The notes under the pieces: model-generated
What the model was told of the DNA's origin: nothing
Seen by the model: only the letters and a program-made list of their open reading frames with translations
Databases searched by the model: none
Assembly (NCBI GenBank): GCA_949130495.1
Contig: OX422211.1
Location: 338,711,504-338,775,503, forward strand
Direction of reading: 5' to 3'
Length of the DNA: 64,000 bases
From: Sambucus nigra
Taxonomy: Eukaryota; Streptophyta; Magnoliopsida; Dipsacales; Adoxaceae
In this document: in pieces, positions 36,056-46,507 of the stretch
How positions within the stretch are numbered: position 1 is the stretch's first letter
How the letters are laid out: the number at the start of each line of letters is the position of its first letter
Made by a program: the position numbers and the translations under genes

Positions 36056-36385
36056 TGATGGGAATCCGTTGTTATTTTTCTTTTCTTTTATTTTTTTCAT
36101 TTTTATTTTTTATTTTCTATTTTTAGTTCTTTTTAGGCCTTTTCTTTCCTTAATTAATCTCCAAGCATGTTTGGGACTAATTGGGCATTCTTTTGTTTTT
36201 AATTGGTCCTTTTAGTCATTTTAGCTAATTACTTGATTAACAAGTAATCCTTCCCATACAAATACCCCATGTAATCTCATTTGTACTGACTTTTTTCATT
36301 CTTGAAATATATGACAACTTTTGATTCTCTCTCTAAAATTAGGGTTTGGTGTTTCTTCTTAGCCCTTGACGTGTAGTTTACATCA
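36056..36385 (+). repeat. 5' LTR of the small LTR element
   Basis: 330 bp, T/C-rich near its start. It shares 'ccatgtaatctcatttgtac' and 'ctctctctaaaattagggtt' with the right copy. Confidence 0.8.
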
Positions 36386-36846
36386 AAATTAGTATCAGAG
36401 CGGGTGACGCTCCAAACATTGGTGTTAGTGTGTATCGGTGTATGTAGATTATCAATAGCAGGCTCTACTATCTCGATGACTCTAAAGAAATCCAAACAAC
36501 GACGATGGGAGATTCAAAAATTAAAGAAAGGCGATCAAGAATGGAGAAAAAATATTCAAGACCTCATCAGGAACATTGAATCTCATTTCCGCCTCATCAC
36601 CATAAAATCCACCACCCAGAAAACCCAAATTTTAAACCCTAAATTCGCCGAAAACCCAAATCCATTCTATATACCCTCCATTCAAGATCCAAGACAACCC
36701 ACTTCTAGGGCTTCACCTATCATTTTATAATCCAATCCATAACTTACAGCCATAGCCTCCAACCTTACAAATTCCTCCACCACCACCCCGAACCCTCCAA
36801 CCCACCACCCATTTTTCAAACCCCAAACATAAAAAAAATTACGCTT

Positions 36847-37569
36847 TTGCCCCGATTAACTCCCAAAGCTCAATTAATGATTATTGGCGACTTGTTCAAG
36901 ATTGGTTATTTCACCCAATCATCCTTCCTCCCTCATTCGTCCAATTGGGTCAAATCAATGATAAAAATTCCCATCCCAAGCGAGATGGTTGCCAGAAATA
37001 TCAAAACGATGAAATTGGGTTATGTATTGGGGATTTTTTTTGTCATTTTTGTCAAGGGTGGTTGGGTGACTCGCATGCACTTTCGCGAGCCAAAAATATT
37101 TTATTTAGGAGATTTCTTCTCGATCTTTAAGCATGGGGATAATGATTTTGATGAGGATGGATCGATGGTTGTCTCTACCAGGGAAGAGGTGGTGATCTTG
37201 GGTGATATGATTGGTGGCGAGTATGTGGACCCATTTTGTATGACATTTGACATATGCTTGGTGGATGTTTTTTGCAGCGTAGCATTGAAGGGGTTCATCA
37301 GGGGAATCTCAGACCAAGATTTTATTGATCAGTCATGTTTGGATGGTGATCTTATTCTCCCTGGATTTATTACGAGCCGATACAAAGGACGTGTCCGAAG
37401 ACGGCTCTTCTTTCTAGTGGAGATCTCTTTGATGGCTGTCGATATTTTTAGTCGTTCTTATCCTACGCTCAAGGATGAGCTTTTCAAAGTCGGGGAGATT
37501 GATGGGAATCCGTTATTATTATTTTTTTTTTTCACTTTTATTTTCTACTTTCTTTTTAGTTCTTTTTAG
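36847..37569 (+). CDS. Unrecognised 240-codon frame in the small LTR element
   Basis: Open frame starting at MPRLTPKAQLMI that covers most of the element interior and runs about 70 bp into the right LTR. Visible: a hydrophobic stretch LGYVLGIFFVIFVKGGW, an acidic FKHGDNDFDEDGSM segment, and a basic SRYKGRVRRR segment. I recognise no family. The upstream interior (36404-36730) has a second short frame with a Lys/Arg-rich start (KKSKQRRWEIQKLKKGDQEW) and a proline/threonine-rich end, perhaps a gag relic. It could be a degenerate gag, captured host sequence or chance. A frame this long in AT-rich DNA with few alternative stops is suggestive only. Confidence 0.3.
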   Translation: MPRLTPKAQLMIIGDLFKIGYFTQSSFLPHSSNWVKSMIKIPIPSEMVARNIKTMKLGYVLGIFFVIFVKGGWVTRMHFREPKIFYLGDFFSIFKHGDNDFDEDGSMVVSTREEVVILGDMIGGEYVDPFCMTFDICLVDVFCSVALKGFIRGISDQDFIDQSCLDGDLILPGFITSRYKGRVRRRLFFLVEISLMAVDIFSRSYPTLKDELFKVGEIDGNPLLLFFFFTFIFYFLFSSF

Positions 37570-37818
37570 GCCTTTTCGTGCCTTGATTAGTCTCCAAACT
37601 CGTTTGGGACTAATTAGGCATTCTTTTATTTTTAGTTTCACCTTTTAGTCATTTTAGTTAATTACTTAATTAGCAAGTAATCCTTCCCATATAAATACCC
37701 CATGTAATCTCATTTGTACTTACTTTTCCCATTCTTGAAATATAAGACAACTTTTGATTCTCTCTCTAAAATTAGGGTTTGGTATTTCTTTCTTGCCATT
37801 GATGTGTAGTTTACGTAA
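37500..37818 (+). repeat. 3' LTR of the small LTR element
   Basis: 319 bp, colinear with 36056-36385 with scattered substitutions and small length differences in the T-rich part. Confidence 0.8.
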
Positions 37819-39677
37819 GTATTCGACGTTATCAAAATGATGAAATTCACAACCATTATCTTAGCTTCAAAATCCAAAATAAAATTATTGAATTGTTAGT
37901 GAGTGAAATCAAACGTGAAATCATTAACACAATTAAAGAAGCCAAATATTTCTGTCATACTAGATTGTACTCCAGTTCAAGTCACGAGGAAAAAATGACT
38001 CTTGTTATATGTTGTGTTGATATTTCAAAAAGTTAAATCAATGTGGCGGAGTTTTTTCTAGAATTTCTAAAAGTAGATGATACATCAGGAATTGGGCTTT
38101 TTAATGAGCTTGAAGAAGTTTTGGCGACTTTGGAACTTGATATTTGTGATGTAAGAGGGCAGGGTTATGACAATGGATCTAATATGAAAGGAAAAAATAA
38201 ATGTGTTTATAATAGGTTACTCGAAGTAAATCGAAGAGCATTTTATACTTCATATGGTTGTCATAGTCTTGACCTTGCACTTTGTGATATGGCTAACCCT
38301 TGTTCTAAAGTTGTTTCTTTTTTCGAGGTGGGATAATGACTATATACTTTGTTGTCTTCTTCTAACAAGATATGGGATATTTTGAAAGAACATGTAAAAG
38401 GTTTAACTCTTAAGTCTTTATCACAAACATGATGGGAGAGTCGCATTGACAGTGTTAAAGTAATAAGATTTGAAGCCAAAAAACTAAGAGATGCGTTAAT
38501 TCACTTAGCAAACGTGGATGGCGATCCAAAAACAAAAGACGAAGCTAAATCATTAGCAGTTAATGACATGGAGAATTTTGAGTCTTTGTTAAGAATGGTT
38601 AATTTGCATAATTTGTTGTTTACTATCAACACTGTTAGTAAATATTTACAAAAAGAAGATATGCAGAATCATGTTGCCATTGTTCAAATGAAAGGACTTA
38701 TTACATACTTTGAGGACTACAAAGAGAATGGGTTCTATAAAGCCATTATTAAATCACAAAAGTTGGCAATAGATATGGAAATTGAAGCGATGTTTCGTGA
38801 AAAATGAGTCATGCAAAGAAATAAGCAATTTGACGAGAGTGTTAGTGAAGAGCTGGAACTATCAACTGAAGAATCATTTAGATTCAATTACTTTTTACAT
38901 ATAATGGATAAGTTATTTCTTCACTCAAGATTAGGTTTGAACAATTCCAAAGTTATGAAGGATTTTTTGGATTTTTCTTTGATTTGAAGAAGCTCAAGTC
39001 CATGGATGATGATAGCTTGAAGACTCACTGCGATAACCTTGAAGAAAAACTCAAGCATGAAAGCCCTTGTGATAATAACGGGAAAGACTTATTTTTGAGC
39101 TAAAATTGTTGAGAGAATACTTGCCAAAAGAAGTGAAAAAAGTTGTTAATGTGTTAAATTAGTTGCTTACAATGGATGGGACTTTTTCAAATGTGTGGAT
39201 AGCTTACAGAATATTATTGACTATACTAGTCACTGTTGCATCTACAGAAAGAAGCTTTTTAAAGTTGAAATTTTCAAATTTTACCTTCGATCAACAATGT
39301 CACATGAGAGGTTGAATGGATTAGCATTATTATCCATTGAAAAAGACATAATAAAAAAATTTATTAACCAAGATTGATTAATGATTTTGCAACTAAAAAG
39401 GCGAGAAGATCTTACTTCAATTAAAATTTTCAGTATATTATCCTTGCTTGGGGGAGGTAAGAGAGAGAGTGCTCGAGGTCTTTTGACCAGGGTGGGTTAA
39501 TTACAAAGAATACATGTACTTATCATTGGTATTATAGCAACTTAAAAATTATTTGTTTGTATCATTAATTAATGAAAACGTTTATTATTATTTTGTAAAA
39601 ATATATAATATACTTTGCTCCATTTTACAAGTTTTCCTTGAACCCCCCAAATCCTCCGGACCAGCCCTGACCACAGC

Positions 39678-40550
39678 ATCATGAAAGCATCTCAAAAAAC
39701 TCTTATGTAAAAAAAATGTTTGAGAAAATCCGAATACAACCACACAATGAGTGTTTCTACCAGAAGCACGAGGAATTATATTGGCACCCCCAACATTAAA
39801 ACGATGGACAACCAAGTGTAAACAAGCAACAACAGTAGTGTCTCAAAAGAAGAAGAAGGAGAAGAAGAAAGAGTGTGAAATGAGTTCCTTATCGAGTGTG
39901 CAACACATATGCACATTAGGCAAGCCTTATGTCAAAACAACGATCTCAAAATGGGTTTGTGTTTAAACCTAATATACAAATACCTAATATACACATTTTA
40001 AACGATTAGGTCCATATAAATACCTTTTTTGACATTTCATTCATTTTTTTATCATTAACCTAATCAGCGATTGGCATCATTTCTAATAAGCATGTCCTTC
40101 TCTTTCTTTATTCCGCTTCTGTCAAACAGGTTCGTTCTCTCCATTAACTTAAGATCTTATGATTTTTTTTCTCTTCTGTTTAATGAGCTTTGTTCTATTA
40201 AAGAAAAAGTTCTCAATTTGCTCGAAGAAATCAATCCTTTGTGCTTTGTAACCTAGGTTTTCCTTTGCATTTATTCGATCATTTGTAAGTTTATACTTGT
40301 TATGAAGAAATATTTTGCATGTCGATCAATTAAAATAGCTTGATGTATTTATTTCGTTGAATTAAATCATTGTAATTGTGTAAATCATATGATGAATTAA
40401 CTCTAACATTGAATGCATGATTTGGTTGTGTGTTTTTATAATTGTATTTTAATTTTATATGAATATATTTTGACTTTGTGTTTTGATTTCGTAACAGGTT
40501 GTATATTTATATCTTTTCTGTATATTTATATCTTTTGATTGTGTGTTCAT
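39678..40550. other. Spacer between hAT and MULE-like region
   Basis: No gene supported. It contains an A/G-rich patch near 39845-39880 and a 61-codon hydrophobic open stretch (40071-40256) that could be leader sequence of the downstream transposase gene. I could not place the MULE left boundary here. Confidence 0.4.
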
Positions 40551-40599
40551 GTGTGTGTGTACTTTATGTATATACAAGTTGTTCATGCATATACCTCAA

Positions 40600-41065
40600 A
40601 TGATCATTGCAATAAAGTACACGCAATTTGATGTAAAGTACACATGAATTTTGGACTTCATTATTTCTGATTTTTTCTTTTGACATTAATTTAGTATAAT
40701 GTTAATGTGTATTTACTTTGTTAGTTTTGACTCATTACATAATAGACTTGTCATGTGTTAGATGGGAATGTGTTTGTTGGTCCGCGCCAGCGGCATTGAC
40801 TAATTTTGATGTTTTACAATAGTAAAATACTTTGTACATACATGAGGAGAAAATAGCAGTAAAGTACTCGCAATTTGATCTAATCTACACGTGATTTTCT
40901 ATTGATCAATTTTTATTTTATTTTTTGATATTAATTCTTCATAATGTTGATGTGCATTTACTTTGTTACTGCTGAGTCATGTTTAATAGAATAGTCATGT
41001 CTTTGTTGGCCATATGTTTATTGGTTCGTGCCAACGGCATTAATTAAAATTGAACTTTAACATAA
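40600..41065 (+). repeat. Imperfect direct duplication before the transposase exon
   Basis: About 40612-40830 and 40855-41060 are similar copies: each has 'aaagtac.cgcaatttgat', 'gacattaat..', 'gtgyatttactttgtta', and 'gtttrttggt.cgygccarcggcatt'. A third piece of the last phrase (ttggtccgcgcttgcggca) is in the intron near 42755. It probably lies in a leader intron, because the next exon starts after 'ataatgcag' at 41090. Confidence 0.6.
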
Positions 41066-41098
41066 CTATTTTTCTGTTTTAATATAATGCAGGTGATA

Positions 41099-43519
41099 AT
41101 GGAAAGTTGTCGGATTGCTAGGTGTTGTTATTTGGTTAATATGGCTTGCATTGAAATTTTTGAAGACAACTCATTAGATTTCATATGCAATGAGTTACGT
41201 AGTAGGTTTATGGATTTGAAAGTTGGATTTTTTTCGTTGAAATGTGGCTTTGGTGATGAAAGTCAATTAATGTTGCTTTGTGATAAAGATGTTCGTTGTA
41301 TATTGCGGTCTCAAGTGATTCTCAATGCTGATTCTATTTGGATATGTCTTTGATTCAACAACTTTTGTCACTAGTACAATTCATGAACGGATCGAATGCA
41401 CGTATAGAATTTGTGATCGAGTTGACCATAGTTATCCAAGTTGTGAGAGGGTTGAATGCAGTGGTACAAATAGAGAAAGGGTAGACTATATATCATCATT
41501 CACTGCGATTGATATTAGTAGTGGTGTTAAAAATGATGTTTATATTAGAAGTGTGGACCCGAGTACGTTAAAATTTTATCTCTCCAATGATTGGAATTCA
41601 TATATTAGTCGTGAAGAGCAGTGTTTCAAAGAGGTGTGGTTGAGTTTCGTGATAAGTTGCGAAAGTACGCTGTTGAGGTTGGTTCCAAGTATATATATTT
41701 GAAGAATAATAAAACTCAGGTGACAGTAGAGTGTTCTAAAAGGAATACTGAGAATTGCATGTGGCGAGTTCATGCTTAATTATCAACATTAAATGGTTAC
41801 TTTTATATAAGAAGTCTGAAAAATACGCATACTTGTAGGGGTGTATATCGTAGTCTATTAAGCAAAATGATGGACTACAAATTGGTTTCTACATTGCTTG
41901 CTAATGAGTTAAGGGATAAACCATTGATGAGACCAATTGATGTTGTTAGAGATATGAAGAATAACTACGCTCTTGATATAAGTTATCATCATGCATGGTA
42001 TGGGAAAGAGATGGATGTTGCTGAGTTGCATGGTGATGAGAAAGTTTCGTATGCATTAATCAATGATTATAGGGAACTTCTATTGCAGTATAATCTAAGA
42101 TCACATTGCATTCTTGACGTCGAACCGGAGAGCAAATTATTCAAAAGAATTTTTTGTTATGTTTGCAGGATCCATTAATGGATTTCAGTACTGCAGGCCT
42201 GTTTTGTTTCTTGATGGTGCCTTTTTAAAGAGCATGTACCGTGGAAAGATTTTGGCGGCAACTGCAAGGAATGGGAACAATGGTAAATGTGAAGCATTGA
42301 AGTTTACTTGACAATATTATGCCTTTATTTTGTAATCCTTTGTATGTTCTTTCAACAGAAAATATAGTTATGCATGACATTCATAAAGTACACGTGAATA
42401 TATTCATGTACTTTAGGAATTACGCATGCACTTTGAGGTCTGTTTTTGTTATTTGCATTAGAATCCCAAAGTACACGCAATAGATAAAACAGTACATGTG
42501 AATTTATATTCTGTCACGTATACTTTGTGATGTCATATGTGCAGTTTTGAATTTCTTGTAAAGTACATGCATTTCATTACTATGTACACGTGACATCCTG
42601 TTACACTTAATGTTTACATCGTAATGTTTTACATGTACTTTTTAATTCTTTCTTTGTTATTGTCAAATGAAACAATCATAATATGTTTATAATTTACATT
42701 TGTGTAACCTATCACTACAAATATATTTATTCTCTTGTATAGCCTACGTGTTTATTGGTCCGCGCTTGCGGCACCATTTTCAGAGTTCATCATAGAATCT
42801 GTGTGTACTGATATATGTCATTATAATTTCAGGCCTTTATCATATTGCATATGCAGTTGTCGATTCAGAGACGGAGGATAATTGCATGTGGTTTCTCATT
42901 AATTTGCGTGATGCAATAGCTCATTAAGATCGGAACATTACATTCATATCTGATCGAAACAACGGTCTTACTGAAGGTATTTCTAAGATTTTTCCAATGT
43001 CAGCACAATTCTACTGTATACATCATTTATAGGGAAATGTAAAGAAGAAAATACGAGGTACTACGAACTTTCGAAAGAAGCTCGTTCAAGATTTCATGCA
43101 TTGTGCATATGCTGTTGTAGTTGATGAATTTCAGAAGAACATTGATGCCTTGAAGAAGGAAGGTGGAGTTGATGTCTCTAATTTTCTTGATAATTTGCCT
43201 CCAGAGAATTGGTCTTATGCATATTTCACCGGTAGGCGTTATGGTGACATGGCATCAACTGTTGCGAAATCATTCAACTCTTGGATCCTAGAGTAAAGGC
43301 ATTTACCGATAATTAATATGACGGATAAAATAAGGATCAAAATTATGAATTTAAATGCAAACAAACTTGTTGAATCTGAAACATGGTCAAAGGAGTTGTA
43401 TCCTCATTTTGATAAATTACTGAGTGAAAATTGGAATAAAGGGAGACATTGGAATATTAACCGCTCAAGTACAAATGTATTCGAAGATCATTCCAATGTG
43501 TGGGCCACGGTTGACTTGG
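41099..43519 (+). pseudogene. MULE (mudrA-type) transposase, two exons, broken and truncated
   Basis: Exon 41099-42282 and exon 42833-43519, joined over a GT-AG intron of 550 bp that restores NNG|LYHIAYAVV. Start ATG 41099 (MESCRIARCCYLVN). Frameshifts lie near 41345, between 41345 and 41620, and near 42150; stops lie at about 41777, 42926, 43031 and 43294. Domain order: N-terminal PB1-like region; MuDR DNA-binding region (EFRDKLRKYAVEVGSKYI, then CSKRNTENCMWRVHA); MULE core with RPVLFLDGAFLKSMYRGKIL (first catalytic Asp), then FISDRNNGL (second Asp). The usual AESFNSWI reads AKSFNSWI, so the likely catalytic Glu is Lys. It stops at ATVDL, exactly where a SWIM zinc finger normally follows, because a Ty3 LTR begins at 43520. 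The gene's 3' end is not found in the window. Confidence 0.85.
42283..42832 (+). other. Intron of the MULE transposase with palindrome motifs
   Basis: Donor G|GTAAAT, acceptor AATTTCAG|GC. At 42380-42600 it holds repeated 'aaagtacacg', 'gtacatgtga' and 'catgtacttt' phrases on both strands. Confidence 0.75.
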
Positions 43520-46497
43520 TGTGACACCCCGCCTAATAAAATACCGGGTGATCAGTCCTTTATTAAATTATAATCAAGGTGAACGGTCGGTTCATTCTTA
43601 GCATCACTGTCGTAAAATAACTTTTCCAATTTAAACACCCTAAATAATTAAGCTAAGTGTCAAAACCATTTTAGACATTACTTTCCAAATTTTATTTAAA
43701 ACCAATAATTTAAAACTTTACATAATTCATAATTTAAGAATCAACCAACAAATATACTGGAACAAACAATCCAATTAACTAAACATACAACTAAGTAATT
43801 CCAACATTAAAACTTAAAGGAAAAACATCCTGACAATAATAAATCCCAAAGTGTAAATACTGGAAATAAACAAATCACAATATCCGATAAACAACTGAAT
43901 AATGGAAAAGGGCGACACATGCCCAACTGAATAAATAGTGCTAGAAGTGGAATCAACAAATGAGGTCGTCTAAGCAAGAGGCCTGCAACTCCCACCTAAG
44001 CTGCAATGCATTTCCTTCCAAAGGATCCTATGCAAGACGCCCCTGTGACTGGGCACCTGTAATATATACATATATAGAAGAGAGAAAAGAAAATGGAAAC
44101 GGGTCAGAGCCCGATTGTAAAAACAATTTAAAATTTGTTTAGCAGGTATTTAAAATGTTTACAGGCCAATGCAACAACATATTAGTGCGGCACTCCCTTG
44201 GGAATTTCTCACCTCTCTTCTAATGTGCACGCCTATCGCACTAACCTTCCCAACGGTTTAACTTATCTTATCTTAGGTTACTCGTAAGATTTAAACTGAC
44301 AAATTCAATTATTTAAGAGGTTAATTTCATTTAACAACAAAGTTCTCATTTAAACCTTATTTACTAATAAAGTTTCTCAGTAACATATTATACTTTTCAA
44401 ACACTTATTTCCAAATTGAAATAATTATTACTTTCTTATTTACCATAGACACAGTAGGTAGTTCCCAAATTCAGATTTAAATATATATATTAATACTCAT
44501 ATAATATATATATTCTAACAGCACCCCACATAATAATTATGGTGCGGGCATACTCTGCTATCCAGTCCCTGTATCACTCGTACTAAGGGAAATACAAGTT
44601 TGAAATCACTCTCGAACTGTATTAAATCAAAACACAAACAATATTGAGGCGAAGCATAGTTTCCAAGTGTCTAAAAGGTCAGCACATGCCCTCACGTCTC
44701 TTAAGACCGTCAGACTATCGATCCGATAGCCTGTACCAAAGGATTTCTATCTTCTAGGGTGTGAGTCAATATTTCCCATAAAGGTCCCATCGAGATAAGA
44801 CTGTTCCAGCGCGGTAACCTCAGGAATAGCAAGTAGCGCGGGCATGATTTTTACACGTATATAGTATATGCATAAACATAGTCATATAAATACACTACTA
44901 TTACCATATCAAGTTTAGGTACATACTCACGACCCATAATTATGATATTTGTCCTTATTACTCATTATTTAGTTATCACGTATAATGTTTGCCTCTTATC
45001 TTAATTTGTGGGATTATCCCAACTTATCAAGTGACACTCGTGGATTTCTATCCTCCCAAGTGTAATTTCAGTATGTACTCATTTATTTTCCAACGTAACT
45101 ACCTTACGCGTCTCCCCCTTTAATACATAGTTCCATCATCCCTTATATGTAAACATCCCCGTAAAATGTAATTCTCATCTTACATTAAAGGTTTCATAAT
45201 TTTAATAAGTCCTACTGGTCTTCTTTATCTCCCAAAATATTTTAATAAGGATGTCCAAATATTATTACTCATTTAAATTGAATTCAACTATTTAGAAGGG
45301 GAAATATGAGTCTGCTAGGAGGGGTCGATCGATCTATGGCAGGAGCTCGATCGATCGATGCGTCGATCGATCGACACTCTTGGTTCGATCGATCGATCAA
45401 ATAGGTATGGCGAATCTGCAGAATACCAGTTACGGGTTCTATCATCCAACATCATCAAAATCCAAATTTTTAACTCCCAAACTCCCAGAAATTTATACCA
45501 CAAACATTATAAACCCAAATTAGCAATATTCTACGTAAAGCATGCTAGTTTTCATCAAGATCCATGGATTAAAAGGGCCAAAACTTATATAATTCTCATG
45601 AACCCTAGAAATTTCTTTAACTTTGTTCTTCTTATTCTTTTCCCATAATTTTTACTTCTAAACCAATATAAATTCGTGGTTCAACCTCTACATGTGAAAG
45701 GGATTTCCAGATTATTGTGTATATCACTACAACATGCGATTTCTAATCACCAACATGGGTTTTCTTTCATAAAAACTCATCCTAATCAACCCTAAACTAA
45801 TATGAATAAAGCATTAACGAAATTAAGCAAGATAAATACTTGCCTGGCAATTTTTGTTTCTGATTTGTGGATGAAATTGGTGTGGTGGTGATCCTCGTTA
45901 TGCAATCTATCGTTTGACGGCGACGGCGGCGCAAACGGAGGAGTTCTTGTCCTAGAACTCTTGGGCAAGCTCTCTCTTTCCTTCTCCAATGGCAGTCTCT
46001 TGTTTTTGGTTGTGTTAACCCTATAAGACAACCCTAAGCATCTGATATAACCTTACAATTTTCGTGGGTTTTCAAGCTTAAAAATGTAAAATGTCCAAAA
46101 CGCCCTCCGGGGGTGTTAATTAGGCCTAAAAACGCCCCGAGACCCAAACTAAATCCACGGGTACATCATTTTGACTATCTCGACCCTTTCGGACACTTTG
46201 GCGCACTAGAAATGAGCATACGGGTGACTTATAATTTATTCACTTTTATTAATCAACATTTAGTCCCGACTTAAATTTTCAAGATTGTCATTTTATTCAC
46301 TCGTGACATTTAATAAAACCAATATTATGTATTAATTTTCTCATTAGTAATATTCAATAAGTTTCCAATGATTACTAACTCTCATCACGTTAGTAATTAT
46401 AAAATTAATTAATTTTCGAATTTATATTAAATTAATAACTAACATTAAATTTAATAAATCCCCAAATTTAGAAAGCATAAAAATTCGGGGTATTACA
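43520..46497 (-). repeat. 3' LTR of element A
   Basis: 2978 bp; minus-strand reading starts TGTAATACCCCGAA and ends GGGGTGTCACA. Contains on the minus strand TATATCAG near 46050, a purine-rich leader, CCAG|GCAAGT (donor at 45844/45843), a palindrome cluster (45399-45325) and CGGGCTCTGACCCG (44113-44100). Confidence 0.9.
45325..45399 (-). repeat. Palindrome cluster of TCGATCGATCGA type in LTR A
   Basis: Four blocks of (TCGA)n-type self-complementary sequence (GTCGATCGATC, CTCGATCGATCGATG, GTCGATCGATCGAC, TTCGATCGATCGATC) within 75 bp. The cluster lies about 445 bp downstream of the AGGCAAGT site, as in the other LTRs, but with another core motif. Confidence 0.9.
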
Positions 46498-46507
46498 TAC
46501 TTCCCCC

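Larger units (their letters stand above)
36056..37818 (+). mobile_element. Small non-autonomous LTR element inside the hAT transposase
   Basis: Direct repeats 36056-36385 (330 bp) and 37500-37818 (319 bp). The left copy starts TGATG and ends CATCA, a perfect terminal inverted repeat; the right copy ends CGTAA. Flanks ATATT (36051-36055) and GTATT (37819-37823) form a target duplication with one mismatch. Removing the insert restores the hAT frame across HI-RR. A tRNA-Met-like PBS (TTAGTATCAGAGC, 36389-36401) and a purine-rich GTCGGGGAGAT before the right LTR (37489-37499) support an LTR element. The interior is only 1.1 kb and has no pol, so it is TRIM-like or a derivative carrying foreign sequence. 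Confidence 0.8.
35183..39377 (+). pseudogene. hAT transposase-like gene (TTF-type zinc finger, HAT dimerisation), broken
   Basis: Start ATG 35183 (MPPIKYISGWKKLKKKQK), typical of plant TTF/ZMYM-type hAT proteins. The zinc-finger part has YTRQWLNGYKRDRRWIVYS and DKVFCFCCKLF (about 35590-35700), followed by RERWREVFVRIIYVIKTLAK and NGNFLGLIEMIAEFD up to the insertion at 36056. The frame resumes at 37819 with YQNDEIHNHYLS, then the catalytic-core region EFFLEFLKVDDTSGIGLFNE and VRGQGYDNGSNMKGK, then YGCHSLDLALCDMA. The C-terminal HAT dimerisation domain survives in pieces (39190-39375, YLRSTMSHERLNGLALLSIE) with a frameshift inside. Many stops occur (e.g. 35771, 38037, 38336, 38805). Function, if ever active: cut-and-paste transposition. 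The 5' half is one frame broken only by stops. Confidence 0.85.
34430..39669 (+). mobile_element. Decayed hAT element with TTF-zinc-finger transposase, split by an LTR element
   Basis: Proposed ends: left CAGTGTCGGGCC, right (reverse complement) CAGGGCTGGTCC, 8 of 12 matching. Both ends carry a 'cccccaaat' block close inside. Flanks TCCCCAGC (34422-34429) and ACCACAGC (39670-39677) match at 6 of 8, compatible with an eroded 8-bp hAT duplication. It encloses a transposase pseudogene of the hAT/ZMYM type. Without the 1.76-kb insertion at 36056-37818 the element would be about 3.5 kb. The transposase identification is firm; the exact ends are less so. Confidence 0.55.

Noticed and set aside
43807..43995. 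Minus-strand frame in LTR A, repeated at 51653-51925
   Set aside because: Present in both LTR copies because the LTR is duplicated. Its content is not protein-like and it lies in the U5 side of the LTR.
45315..45503. Minus-strand frame with RSID/RIDR repeats and a plus-strand frame over the same place
   Set aside because: Both come from the TCGATCGATCGA cluster inside LTR A.
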